From the NCBI GenBank assembly GCA_002898275.1, contig BEIQ01000002.1:310001-374000 (forward strand): a stretch of DNA of 64,000 bases, in the 5' to 3' direction. Position 1 is the first letter of the stretch. Each line of letters begins with the position of its first letter. The position numbers and the translations under genes were made by a program. Below the pieces are notes generated by a model, which was given only the letters and a program-made list of their open reading frames with translations, ran no database searches and was not told where the DNA came from. This document shows positions 33,135-41,789 of the stretch, piece after piece. This stretch comes from a bacterium HR40. GTDB lineage: Bacteria; Pseudomonadota; Alphaproteobacteria; Geminicoccales; Geminicoccaceae.

Positions 33135-34043
33135 GTGGACGATTGGCGCTCGGCGCCGCAGGTCTTCTGGACCTTCCTGCTGCCGGGCACGCTCTGGCTC
33201 GCCCTGTTCTTCTTCGCGCCTCTCGCTCTCGTCTGGCTGCTCTCCTTCGGCGAGCGGACGGGACCCGCCACTATCGTCGTCACCTGGACTCTCGACAATT
33301 ATCGCCAAGCGGTCGATCCATTGTATCTCGGTCTGTTTTGGAAGTCGGTGTGGATCGCCGCACTCTCGACAGCGATCTGCGTCGCCATCGCTTTTCCGGT
33401 AGCCGTTGCTGTAAGCTTTGCCGAAGAGCGCCACAAACCGCTTCTTTTGATGGTCGTCGTTCTTCCTTTCTGGACCAACCTGTTGGTGCGCACCTATGCC
33501 ATGATTGCCGTGCTGCGCACCAATGGCTATCTCAACTATCTCATCGAGTACCTATGGATCGCGGCGAAAACGGTAGCCGACCCTTTGGGCATCGGGAGTG
33601 TTTTCGGAGACCGCTATCGTCCTCTCGAGATCCTCTACAACGATGCGGCCGTCGTCTTCGGTATCGTTTACGTCTACCTGCCGTTCGCGGTGCTGCCGCT
33701 CTATGCCACCCTCGAACGCCTCGATCGCTCGTTGATCGAGGCCAGCCTCGATCTCGGGGCGTCGCAGCTCGCGACCTTTTTCCGCATCGTCGTACCGCTC
33801 GCGCAGCCGGGAATCGTGTCGGCCGTGATCCTCGTGTTCGTTCCCGCCCTCGGGACCTTCCTCATCTCCGACCTGTTGGGCGGGCCGGACAGTCAGCTCC
33901 TCGGCAATGTCATCGAACGGCAGTTCAAGGCAGCCAACAATGTCCCGCTCGGGGCTGCGCTGTCCTTCCTTCTGCTCTACGCGACCTTCGCAGCGCTGGC
34001 ACTGCGCGCCTGGCTGGTCGGCAGGCAGGGTCGCGATGTCTAG
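33135..34043 (+). CDS. Polyamine-type ABC transporter permease (PotB-like)
   Basis: 302 residues with six membrane spans, the first LLPGTLWLALFFFAPLALVW. The family block FWKSVWIAALSTAICVAIAF leads into the binding-protein-dependent permease domain. The coupling loop is LIEASLDLGASQLATFFRIV, the EAA motif of PotB/PotH. The insert between spans (LPFWTNLLVRTYAMIAVLRT) is typical of the spermidine/putrescine branch. GTG at 33135 follows GGGAGG. It overlaps the PotC-like gene by 8 bp. Substrate is probably a polyamine or related cation, but no binding protein is encoded nearby to confirm it. Confidence 0.85.
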   Translation: MDDWRSAPQVFWTFLLPGTLWLALFFFAPLALVWLLSFGERTGPATIVVTWTLDNYRQAVDPLYLGLFWKSVWIAALSTAICVAIAFPVAVAVSFAEERHKPLLLMVVVLPFWTNLLVRTYAMIAVLRTNGYLNYLIEYLWIAAKTVADPLGIGSVFGDRYRPLEILYNDAAVVFGIVYVYLPFAVLPLYATLERLDRSLIEASLDLGASQLATFFRIVVPLAQPGIVSAVILVFVPALGTFLISDLLGGPDSQLLGNVIERQFKAANNVPLGAALSFLLLYATFAALALRAWLVGRQGRDV

Positions 34044-34872
34044 ACGCTCCCCGCCCGGCCCCCTCGACTACGGTCGGCGCCTGTGGCTCCGATTGTGGTT
34101 GCTCGCCACTTTCGTCTTCCTCTATGCCCCGATCGTCATCCTCGTCGCTTTCAGTTTCAACGACAGCCGGCGCAACATCGTCTGGCAGGGGTTCACCACC
34201 AAGTACTATATCGCTGCCTGGAACAACGCATCGCTGCTCGAGGCCTTCACCAATAGCTTGATCGTCGCCGCCGTTTCCACCTCGCTCAGCACGGTGCTCG
34301 GCGCCATGTTGGCCGTCGCCCTCTGGCGCTTTCGCTTTCCCGCAAAGCCGCTGCTCGAGGGCGCCAACGCCCTGCCGATCGTCATACCCGAGATCTGCAT
34401 GGGTGTGGCACTGCTCGTGTTCTTTTCGCGCGCCGGTTTGCTCGCCAGTCTCGGTTGGCCGCTCGGCCTTCTGCCGGTCATCCTCGGCCACGTCACCTTC
34501 AGTTTCCCCTTCGTCGCCATCGTCGTGCGGGCACGGCTCGCGACCTTCGACCGCTCCCTCGAGGAAGCTTCGCTCGATCTCGGTGCCAGCGAGTGGCAGA
34601 CCTTCCGCTATATCCTGCTGCCGTGGATGAAGCCGGGCCTGGTCGCCGGTGCCCTGCTGTCCGCTACGCTTTCCCTCGACGACTTCGTCATCACCTTTTT
34701 TACGAGCGGTCCCGAGACCCTCACCTTTCCGGTCAAGATCTATTCGATGGTCCGCTTTGGCGCGACGCCCGAAGTCAATGCCGCTTCGACGGTCCTCATC
34801 CTCGTCACCCTGATCATGACGGTGCTGGCCATGCGCCTCCAGTCGCCGGCGCGCGCGGAGACGACCCAGTGA
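34036..34872 (+). CDS. Polyamine-type ABC transporter permease (PotC-like)
   Basis: 278 residues. It starts with a membrane span (LWLLATFVFLYAPIVILVAF) and the family motif FSFNDSRRNIVWQGFTTKYY. Next come NSLIVAAVSTSLSTVLGAML and ALPIVIPEICMGVALLVFFS, with the EAA loop LEEASLDLGASEWQTFRYIL. It also has LSLDDFVITFFTSGPETLTF, a hallmark of PotC/PotI. The ATG at 34036 lies inside the end of the PotB-like gene. It forms the inner-membrane channel with that protein. Confidence 0.88.
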   Translation: MSRRSPPGPLDYGRRLWLRLWLLATFVFLYAPIVILVAFSFNDSRRNIVWQGFTTKYYIAAWNNASLLEAFTNSLIVAAVSTSLSTVLGAMLAVALWRFRFPAKPLLEGANALPIVIPEICMGVALLVFFSRAGLLASLGWPLGLLPVILGHVTFSFPFVAIVVRARLATFDRSLEEASLDLGASEWQTFRYILLPWMKPGLVAGALLSATLSLDDFVITFFTSGPETLTFPVKIYSMVRFGATPEVNAASTVLILVTLIMTVLAMRLQSPARAETTQ

Positions 34873-35945
34873 CCGCGCCGGTCGTTCGCATCGAGGATGT
34901 GAGCAAGCGGTTCGGCCGGGTGGTGGCGGTCGACGAGGTGACCCTCGAGATTCCCCGCAATGCCTTCTTCGCCCTGCTCGGCCCCTCGGGCTGTGGCAAG
35001 ACCACCCTCCTGCGCATGATCGCCGGCTTCGAGCGGCCGACCTCCGGTCGCATCCTCATCGACGGCGAGGATGTGGCGAACGTGCCGCCCAATCGACGGC
35101 CGGTGAACATGGTCTTCCAGTCCTACGCCGTGTTCCCCCACATGAGCGTGCGCCGCAATGTCGCCTACGGGCTCGAGGTGGTGGGTACGCCCAAGGCGGA
35201 GGTGGAGCGCCGTGTCGCCGAGGCGCTGGCGATGGTGCGGCTCGACGGCCTCGCCGATCGCATGCCGGACCAGCTCTCGGGCGGTCAGAAGCAGCGCGTC
35301 GCCTTGGCCCGCGCCCTCGTCAAACGACCGAAGCTGTTGCTCCTCGACGAGCCGCTCTCGGCCCTCGACCGGAAGCTGCGCGAGGAAATGCAACTCGAGC
35401 TGGTGCGGCTCCAGCGCGAGGTCGGCATCACCTTCGTCATCGTCACCCACGATCAAGACGAGGCTCTCTCCATGGCGACGGCGGTGGCGGTGATGAACCT
35501 CGGCCGCGTGCTCCAGGTGGCGCCGCCGCGAGAGCTCTACGAACGCCCCCGCACCCGTTTCGTCGCCGATTTCATCGGCTCCGCCAACGTCCTCGAGCTG
35601 GAGGCAGTGGAAAGGGAGGGAGAGGGCTGGCGGGTGAAGGCGCCCGGTTTCGGTTGGCTCCGCCTGTGCACGGACGCTGCACAGCCGGTGGCGATCGCGC
35701 TCAGGCCCGAGAAGATCGAGCATGGGCCCGTGGGAGCGCGTCCGCCGCAGGGGAGCGTGGCGGCTTCCGGCCGGCTGGTGCAGAGCGCCTATTTCGGCGA
35801 CTACAGCCGGCTCTTCGTCGAGGTCGGCGGCATCGGTCTCGTGTGCTACCGTTACCACCGCGGAGGTTCGCCGCCGCTCCCCGCGCCGGGCGAGTCCTTG
35901 CTGTTGTGGTTCCGACCCGAGGATGCAGTGCCCCTTTCCGCCTGA
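34869..35945 (+). CDS. Polyamine-type ABC transporter ATPase (PotA-like)
   Basis: 358 residues. ABC ATPase with Walker A GPSGCGKT at 38-45, Q-loop in MVFQSYAVFPHMSV, signature LSGGQ at 136-140, Walker B LLLLDEP at about 156-162 and switch His in IVTHDQDEAL. A TOBE-type C-terminal domain (about 240-358) contains ALRPEKIEHGPVG, AYFGDYSRLFVEV and WFRPEDAVPL. This layout is that of PotA/PotG/FbpC importers. GTG at 34869 overlaps the PotC-like stop as GTGA. The last 94 bp overlap the 3' end of the convergent M16 gene. Confidence 0.88.
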   Translation: MTAPVVRIEDVSKRFGRVVAVDEVTLEIPRNAFFALLGPSGCGKTTLLRMIAGFERPTSGRILIDGEDVANVPPNRRPVNMVFQSYAVFPHMSVRRNVAYGLEVVGTPKAEVERRVAEALAMVRLDGLADRMPDQLSGGQKQRVALARALVKRPKLLLLDEPLSALDRKLREEMQLELVRLQREVGITFVIVTHDQDEALSMATAVAVMNLGRVLQVAPPRELYERPRTRFVADFIGSANVLELEAVEREGEGWRVKAPGFGWLRLCTDAAQPVAIALRPEKIEHGPVGARPPQGSVAASGRLVQSAYFGDYSRLFVEVGGIGLVCYRYHRGGSPPLPAPGESLLLWFRPEDAVPLSA

Positions 35946-37234
35946 GCGGCGCGCTCGCCTCCTCCGCTCAGGCGCGTCCGCAGCCGATCGTACTCGGGAA
36001 GAGCGGCTACGGGACCCACAGCGGCCAGAGTTGGTGGACCTTGGGTGAGGATGTGCCGGGCCACCTGCACGATGTCCGAGGTTTCGATGGCGCGGATGCG
36101 GGCGATCAGCTCGGCGACCGGAATGCGCCTGCCGAAGAACAGGATCTGGCGAGCCATGTCCTCGCACACCGCGCTACAGCTCTCGAGGCTCATGAGCAGG
36201 CTGGCTTCGAGCTGACGCTTGGCCCGGGCGAGCTCCTCCGCGCTGCAGCCGTCCTCGGCCATGCGGCGGACCTCGTCGCACAGCACCCCCGCGAGCTCGG
36301 CGGCCCGCTCCGGCTCGGTGGCGGAATAGACACCGACGAGGCCGATCTCGCGGAACGGTTGGTAGAAGCTGAACACCGAATAGGCGAGGCCGCGCTTTTC
36401 TCGCACTTCCTGGAACAGCCGCGACGACATGCCTCCACCGAGAATGTTGGAGAGCAGGTGGCAAGCGAAGAAATCGCGATGTTGACGACCGGGAGCCGGA
36501 CCGCCGAGTACGATGTGCACCTGGTCGAGATCGCGCTCGACCCTCCGCTCGCCGCCGACATAGCGCGCCGCAGGCCCCTCTTCCCCCGGCATCTCCGCAA
36601 GATCGGCGAAGCGCTCGCGCACGAGTTCGAGGAAGGGTTCGTGCTCGACCCGACCCGCTGCCGCGACCACCGCCCGCCCGCGCACGTAATGGTCGCGCAG
36701 GAAGGCGAGGAGGCGCTCGCGCTCGATCCCCGCCACGGTCTCGCGCCGGCCGAGAATCGGCCAGCCAAGGGGTTGATCCGGAAAGGCGGCTTCCTGGAAC
36801 AGATCGAAGACGAGATCGTCGGGTGTGTCGCAGACCTCGGCGATCTCCTGCAGCACCACCTGGCGCTCGCGCGCGAGTTCATCGGCATCGAGTGTGGCGT
36901 GCTGAACGATGTCGGCGAGGATGTCGACCGCGACGGGCATGTCCTCGGCGAGCAGGCGCGCATAATAGGCGGTATGGTCGCGCGAGGTGTGGGCATCGAG
37001 ACTGCCACCGACGCTCTCGATCTCCTCGGCGATCCGGCGCGCATCGCGGCGCCCCGTGCCCTTGAACGCCATGTGCTCGAGGAGGTGCGCGGCGCCCGCC
37101 TCCTCCGGCCGCTCGTCGCGCGTCCCGACATCGAACCAGATGCCGACCGCCACGGTCGCGACGTGGGGCAACCGGGCGGTGGCCACTCTGAGTCCGCCCT
37201 CGAGCTCGCTCGAGCGATGTTCGATGTCGCTCAT
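35852..37234 (-). CDS. M16 family zinc metallopeptidase (PqqL/MPP-beta-like)
   Basis: 460 residues. The inverted zinc motif HLLEHMAFKG has H50, E53 and H54 (HxxEH), with the distal Glu in the VVLQEIAEVCDTPDDLVFDL block. The C-terminal M16 half has the glycine-rich LSNILGGGMSSRLFQEVREK and RGLAYSVFSFYQPF. These proteins resemble the mitochondrial processing peptidase beta subunit and cleave short peptides in the cytoplasm. In many alphaproteobacteria the gene follows thrC, as here, and the ATG overlaps the thrC stop as ATGA. The C-terminal tail after about residue 420 is Gly/Ser/Arg-rich and runs 94 bp into the convergent transporter ATPase. Confidence 0.88.
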   Translation of the reverse strand: MSDIEHRSSELEGGLRVATARLPHVATVAVGIWFDVGTRDERPEEAGAAHLLEHMAFKGTGRRDARRIAEEIESVGGSLDAHTSRDHTAYYARLLAEDMPVAVDILADIVQHATLDADELARERQVVLQEIAEVCDTPDDLVFDLFQEAAFPDQPLGWPILGRRETVAGIERERLLAFLRDHYVRGRAVVAAAGRVEHEPFLELVRERFADLAEMPGEEGPAARYVGGERRVERDLDQVHIVLGGPAPGRQHRDFFACHLLSNILGGGMSSRLFQEVREKRGLAYSVFSFYQPFREIGLVGVYSATEPERAAELAGVLCDEVRRMAEDGCSAEELARAKRQLEASLLMSLESCSAVCEDMARQILFFGRRIPVAELIARIRAIETSDIVQVARHILTQGPPTLAAVGPVAALPEYDRLRTRLSGGGERAAQAERGTASSGRNHNSKDSPGAGSGGEPPRW

Positions 37235-38631
37235 CCCCGACCCGTCGCGAAGGCTCGGATCCGTTCGCGCAGCCGCGGCAGCTCCGCCGGCAGGACCTCG
37301 AATCGCTCGGTCCGCTCGGTCATCTGGGCGAGACGCGGCGGTACCGGCGGCTCGCGGCCGATGGCCTCGCGCACCGCGTGCGGGAACTTGGCGGGGTGGG
37401 CGGTGGCCAGGCAGACGAGCGGCCCCTCTCCCGGCTGGCGCAGTCGCCGGCCGACGGCAATGCCTACCGCCGTGTGGGGATCCACGATCTCGCCGGTCTG
37501 CGCGTAGACCGCAGACATCGTGGCGAGCGTCTCGGCCTCGTCCGCCGTTCCGCCTGCCCACAGGCAGGCGAGCTGGCGCAATATGGCCTCGTCGATCCGG
37601 ATGTGACCGCTGTCGGCAAAGCGACGCATCCATTCCCGCACCCGTCCCGGATCGTGGCCGCCGAGCTCGAAGAGCAAGCGCTCGAAATTGCTCGCCACTT
37701 GGATGTCCATGCTCGGTGAGCGGGTCGGCACCACCTCGCCGCGCGCGTAGATACCCGTGGTGAAGAAACGTGCCAGGATGTCGTTGCGATTGGTGGCGAC
37801 GATCAGGCGGCGAACGGGCAGGCCGAGATGGCGCGCCACGTGGCCAGCGTAGACGTCACCGAAATTCCCGGTCGGCACGGCGAAAATCGGGGGTCGCTCG
37901 AGCCCGCCCAGCCTCAGAGCGGCATAGACGTAGTACGCAGCCTGGGCAGCGATGCGAGCCCAATTGATGGAGTTGATGGCGGCGAGGCCGAGCTCGGCGC
38001 GGAGATCGGCATCGGCGAACAGAGCCTTGAGCAGCGCCTGGCAGTCGTCGAAGGTGCCCTCGATCGCGAGGTTGAGCACGTTGGCGGCATCGACCGTGGT
38101 CATCTGGCGCCGCTGCACCGGCGAGATGCGGCCGTGCGGATGGAGCACGACGATCGCCATTTGCCTGCGCCCGGCCACCGCGTGGATCGCCGCCGAGCCA
38201 GTATCGCCCGACGTCGCGGCGACGATGGTGAGACGGCCGCCGCGCCGCGCGAGCACGGACTCGAACATGCGGGCGAGGATCTGCAGGGCGAAGTCCTTGA
38301 AGGCGAGGGTCGGGCCGTGGAAGAGTTCGAGCAGCCAATCATCGGCCGCCAGCTGGACGAGCGGAGCCGTGGCGGCATGGGCGAAATTCGCATAGGCGGC
38401 GCGGCAGAGCTCGGCGAGTTCGCTCGGATCGAAGGCATCGGCGACGAAGGGTCGGAGCACGGCCGCTGCCGTGGTCGGATAGTCGCAGCCTCGCAATCCC
38501 TCGAAGTCCGCACGCGTCCATCGCGGCCAGGCCTCGGGAACGAAGAGCCCCCCGTCCTCGGCCAGTCCGGCCAGCAGCACTTCCTCGAAGCGGCGGCGAC
38601 CGCTACCGCCGCGGGTGCTCACATAGTGCAC
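37231..38631 (-). CDS. thrC: Threonine synthase
   Basis: 466 residues. PLP enzyme that converts O-phosphohomoserine to threonine. Visible blocks: HYVSTRGGSGRRRFEEVLLA at the N-terminus, ELFHGPTLAFKDFALQILAR with the PLP lysine, IVAATSGDTGSAAIHAVAGR, and FAVPTGNFGDVYAGHVARHL. The sequence HPHGRISPVQRRQMTT is the family phosphate-contact region. It is the fungal/proteobacterial long form. GTG at 38631 gives the normal YVSTRG start and overlaps the carboxypeptidase gene by 13 bp. It is part of the leftward run that continues from the cytochrome oxidase genes. Confidence 0.96.
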   Translation of the reverse strand: MHYVSTRGGSGRRRFEEVLLAGLAEDGGLFVPEAWPRWTRADFEGLRGCDYPTTAAAVLRPFVADAFDPSELAELCRAAYANFAHAATAPLVQLAADDWLLELFHGPTLAFKDFALQILARMFESVLARRGGRLTIVAATSGDTGSAAIHAVAGRRQMAIVVLHPHGRISPVQRRQMTTVDAANVLNLAIEGTFDDCQALLKALFADADLRAELGLAAINSINWARIAAQAAYYVYAALRLGGLERPPIFAVPTGNFGDVYAGHVARHLGLPVRRLIVATNRNDILARFFTTGIYARGEVVPTRSPSMDIQVASNFERLLFELGGHDPGRVREWMRRFADSGHIRIDEAILRQLACLWAGGTADEAETLATMSAVYAQTGEIVDPHTAVGIAVGRRLRQPGEGPLVCLATAHPAKFPHAVREAIGREPPVPPRLAQMTERTERFEVLPAELPRLRERIRAFATGRG

Positions 38632-40136
38632 GCTGCGACCTCCCCGAGCGCTCGGCGGACGCCATAGCGTTCGCCGATGTGGGAGAGAAAGGCGTGCGGC
38701 GAAAGCGGTGCGCCCGTCGCCCGGGTCACCAGTTCCTCGAACGTGCAGAAACTCGCCCAGGCGTGCACGCGCTCGCGCAGCCACCCCACCGCCACACCGC
38801 ACTCGCCCGCGGCCAGCGCCCGGTCGAGGTCGGGAAGCTCGCGCCGCATGCGCGCCGTGAGTTGGGCCGCGAGCAGAGCACCCACCGTGTAACAGGGAAA
38901 ATAGCCGATCGCCCCGAGGGGCCAGTGGATGTCCTGGAGCACGCCCCGGCGGTCGTCGGGCGGTACGATCGCGAGGAGCTCCTTCATACCCTCGTTCCAC
39001 GCCGCCGGCAGATCGTCGACGGCGAGCTCGCCGGCGATCAGAGCCTTCTCGAGCCGGTAACGCAAAATCACGTGCAGCGGGTAGGTGAGTTCGTCCGCTT
39101 CGACCCGGATCGCGCCGCGCTCCACCCGGTGACAGAGGCGGACCAGATTGTCGGGCGCGAAGGCGGGGTCGTCGCCGAGGTGCTGGCGCAGCAGGCGGCT
39201 CAGGAAGCTGAGAAAGGCCGGCGATCGGCCGAGCTGCATCTCGAGCGCGAGCGACTGGCTCTCGTGTACGGCGATTCCGCGCGCCTCGCCGACCGGCTGC
39301 CCCAGCCAGGCGCGCGGTAGCCCAGCCTCGTAGAGAGCGTGGCCGGTCTCGTGGAGCACCGCCATGAGGCCGGAGACGGGATCCCCCTCGTCGAAGCGCG
39401 TGGTGAGACGGATGTCGGTGGGGGTACCGCCGCAGAACGGATGCGCGCTCTCGTCCAGCCGGCCGTGGTCGAAATCGAAGGTGAGCCGTGGCAGCAGATC
39501 GAGGGCGAGCGCCCGTTGCCGCTCCTTGGGATAGGGTCCGTTGGGGCGGAGGGCCGGTGGCTGGCGAGCCAATGCGTCGTCGATGGCGTGGGGCAGTTGC
39601 CGCTCGAGGGGCGCGAACAACCGATCGATCGCCTCCGCGCGCAGGCCGGGCTGGTAGAGGGCGATCAATGCGTCGTAGGGAGCGAGATCGAGGGCGGCGG
39701 CGAGCTGCCGTGCCCGTTCCCGCTCGAGGTCGACGACCACCGCGAGATGCGGGGCGAGCAGCGCGAAGTCGCTCTTTTCCCGCGCTTCCCGCCACACCAG
39801 CTCGGCCCGCGTGGTGGCTTCCGCCGCGCGTTCCACCAGCGCGGGGTCGACCGCCGTGGCCATACGCCACAGCCGCTCCATCTCGCGCAGGTTCGCCTGC
39901 TGCCAGGGGTCGAGCTCGGAGGCGAGGGTGCGCGCATCGTCGAGAAGGGGCCCGACTTCCGGCGCGGTGATCAGCTCGTGCTGCAGTCGCCGGAGTGTGG
40001 CGATTTGGCGGCCGCGCGCTTCCGCACCGCCCTTGGGCATCCACACCGCCTGGTCCCAAGCGAGGACGGCAAGCGCTCCCTCGAGATCGGCGAGCCGCGC
40101 GAAGCGCTCGGCGAGAAGCCTGTAGGCCCCGCTCAT
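38619..40136 (-). CDS. M32 family carboxypeptidase (Taq-type)
   Basis: 505 residues, the usual length. The zinc motif HETGH lies at 262-266 (VLHETGHALYEAGLPR). The third-ligand region is GIAVHESQSLALEMQL. Other family blocks are LAWDQAVWMPKGGAEARGRQ, HPFCGGTPTDIRLTTRFDE and HWPLGAIGYFPCYTVGALLA. It removes C-terminal residues with broad specificity in the cytoplasm. ATG at 40136 overlaps the ctaA stop as ATGA. Its place between ctaA and thrC is an unusual linkage; no functional tie is evident. Confidence 0.93.
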   Translation of the reverse strand: MSGAYRLLAERFARLADLEGALAVLAWDQAVWMPKGGAEARGRQIATLRRLQHELITAPEVGPLLDDARTLASELDPWQQANLREMERLWRMATAVDPALVERAAEATTRAELVWREAREKSDFALLAPHLAVVVDLERERARQLAAALDLAPYDALIALYQPGLRAEAIDRLFAPLERQLPHAIDDALARQPPALRPNGPYPKERQRALALDLLPRLTFDFDHGRLDESAHPFCGGTPTDIRLTTRFDEGDPVSGLMAVLHETGHALYEAGLPRAWLGQPVGEARGIAVHESQSLALEMQLGRSPAFLSFLSRLLRQHLGDDPAFAPDNLVRLCHRVERGAIRVEADELTYPLHVILRYRLEKALIAGELAVDDLPAAWNEGMKELLAIVPPDDRRGVLQDIHWPLGAIGYFPCYTVGALLAAQLTARMRRELPDLDRALAAGECGVAVGWLRERVHAWASFCTFEELVTRATGAPLSPHAFLSHIGERYGVRRALGEVAACTM

Positions 40137-41053
40137 CGCGCTGGCTCCCTAGTCGTCGCCGGGCCCGGACGCAGACTGGCGTGCCAGCTGGCAAGCGCCA
40201 GATGCACGAAGGTCAGGACGGCGAGCGCTTGGTGGAGGATCGCCGTCCATACCGGCCAGCCGCTCCCCACCCCATGCCCGCCCAAACCGGCCGCCAACAG
40301 CATGAGCACGAGCGCGCCCGACGCGAGCCCCCTCACCGGTCCGCCGAGCTTTCGGCTGCCGAGGAAGAGACCGAGGGTCGCGAGCACGGCGAGAGCGGCG
40401 AGCCCGCGGTGGGTCATATGCGCGCGGACCTGGGGATCCGAGAGATCGGGGAGCCAGCGTCCATCGCAGTCCGGCCAGGTCGAGCAGGCGAAACTCGCGC
40501 CCATCTTCGCCACGGTGGCCGCCGAGACCATGGCGAGGAACGCGACCAGCCACGCCGACCAGGCCAGGACGGCGAGGCGCGTTGTCGGCTGCACGGCTGT
40601 CGACCGTGTGCGCACCGACAGGAAGAGCACCATGGTGAGGACGAGCAAGGCGGCGGCGAGATGGAGAGCTACCGAAGAAGGGCTGTTGCGGTCGAGGACG
40701 GTGATGCCGCCGAGCCCGGCCTGGACCAGGAGCAGCGCCACGAGCGCTCCCGCGCCGCCCGCCAGTTCCGGCGCCTCCCCCCGCTGTCGCCAGGCCATGA
40801 CCGCCAGAACCAGCACGAGCGGGCCGATGACGACGCCGGCGAGGAGGCGGTGCACCCATTCCAGCATCACTTGGTAGTAGGCATAACCCGAGTCGGGCGG
40901 GATGTCGCCCGGAAGCGGCAGCCAATGCCCGTAGCAGGTGGGCCAGTCGGGACAGGAGAGGCCGGAGTTCGTGGCGCGAACGGCGGCACCGAGCACGATG
41001 AGCGCGGTGGTGAGCACCGCCGCGAGCACGGCGAGCAGGCGAACGGCACGCAT
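40133..41053 (-). CDS. ctaA: Heme A synthase (CtaA/COX15)
   Basis: 306 residues, eight membrane spans. Candidate heme-ligand histidines are H68 (MLEWVHRLLAG), H131 (VALHLAAALL), H215 (AHMTHRGLAAL) and H274 (AILHQALAVL). The two extracytoplasmic loops each hold a cysteine pair: C34/C40 in SGLSCPDWPTCYGHW and C190/C196 in SFACSTWPDCDGRW. Most alphaproteobacterial CtaA lack such pairs, so this is a distinct subtype. It oxidises the C8 methyl of heme O to formyl, giving heme A for the oxidase. The ATG at 41053 follows the SURF1 stop by one base. Confidence 0.9.
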   Translation of the reverse strand: MRAVRLLAVLAAVLTTALIVLGAAVRATNSGLSCPDWPTCYGHWLPLPGDIPPDSGYAYYQVMLEWVHRLLAGVVIGPLVLVLAVMAWRQRGEAPELAGGAGALVALLLVQAGLGGITVLDRNSPSSVALHLAAALLVLTMVLFLSVRTRSTAVQPTTRLAVLAWSAWLVAFLAMVSAATVAKMGASFACSTWPDCDGRWLPDLSDPQVRAHMTHRGLAALAVLATLGLFLGSRKLGGPVRGLASGALVLMLLAAGLGGHGVGSGWPVWTAILHQALAVLTFVHLALASWHASLRPGPATTREPAR

Positions 41054-41054
41054 G

Positions 41055-41789
41055 TCAGGAAGCCTCCGAAGCGGCTCGCCCGCGGGCAAAGCCGAAATGC
41101 ACATAGATCGCCGTCAGCGCGGCGGCCAGCCCGAACCAAGTGAGGGCGTAGCCGAGGTGGGGATCCCGCAGCTCCACCTTCACCGGCTTCACGCGTCCCA
41201 GTACCGATTCCGGCTCGGCCCGCTCGGCTACCACCAGTACGGCGAGCGGCGCTTCGCCGAGAAACCGCTCCAACGCGTCGGGATCGAGCCGCCAGAAGCG
41301 CCGCCGCTGCGGCTCGTCGTCCGGCGTGAACCAGCTCGGCTGCAGAGCCGCGAGGGAGCGGGCGACACCTTCGATCGCCACCGGTCCCGGCGGCTGCTTG
41401 TGCGGGGGGAGATGGGGTGGCAGCTCCGCTTCTTCCACGAAGCCGCGGTCGACGAGCAGCAGCGTGCCGTCGCCGAAGCGCGCCGGCGTGACCAGCCTGG
41501 CTCCCAAGCGGCCACCTTCGGCGCCAGCTCCGAGCGCAAAGGAGCGCTCGTGGAGCAGCTCGGCGCGCAAGCGGACCCGCCGCCAGTCGAGGGCGCCAGC
41601 CTCCCGCGGCGCCTCTACGAGCTCGAGCGGCGGTCGTTGGAGTTGCGCCTCGATCCCCGCGATCAGCTCCCGCTTCCATTCCCTGCGCTGGAGCTGCCAG
41701 ACCCCGAGCGCGACGAGCACGACGAGGGCGACGGCCGCGACCGCGGTTGCCGCCCGGCCCGGTCGGAACTGCCTAGGCGCCGCCGGCAC
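41055..41789 (-). CDS. surf1: SURF1 family oxidase assembly protein
   Basis: 244 residues. Two membrane spans, near residues 13-32 (TAVAAVALVVLVALGVWQLQ) and near the C-terminus (YALTWFGLAAALTAIYVHFG), flank a periplasmic domain. Typical SURF1 blocks are GVWQLQRREWKRELIAGIEA, DWRRVRLRAELLHERSFALG and LLLVDRGFVEEAELPPH. SURF1 aids heme A insertion into subunit I of aa3 oxidases. It overlaps the end of the DUF983 gene by 17 bp and is followed at once by ctaA. Confidence 0.92.
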   Translation of the reverse strand: MPAAPRQFRPGRAATAVAAVALVVLVALGVWQLQRREWKRELIAGIEAQLQRPPLELVEAPREAGALDWRRVRLRAELLHERSFALGAGAEGGRLGARLVTPARFGDGTLLLVDRGFVEEAELPPHLPPHKQPPGPVAIEGVARSLAALQPSWFTPDDEPQRRRFWRLDPDALERFLGEAPLAVLVVAERAEPESVLGRVKPVKVELRDPHLGYALTWFGLAAALTAIYVHFGFARGRAASEAS

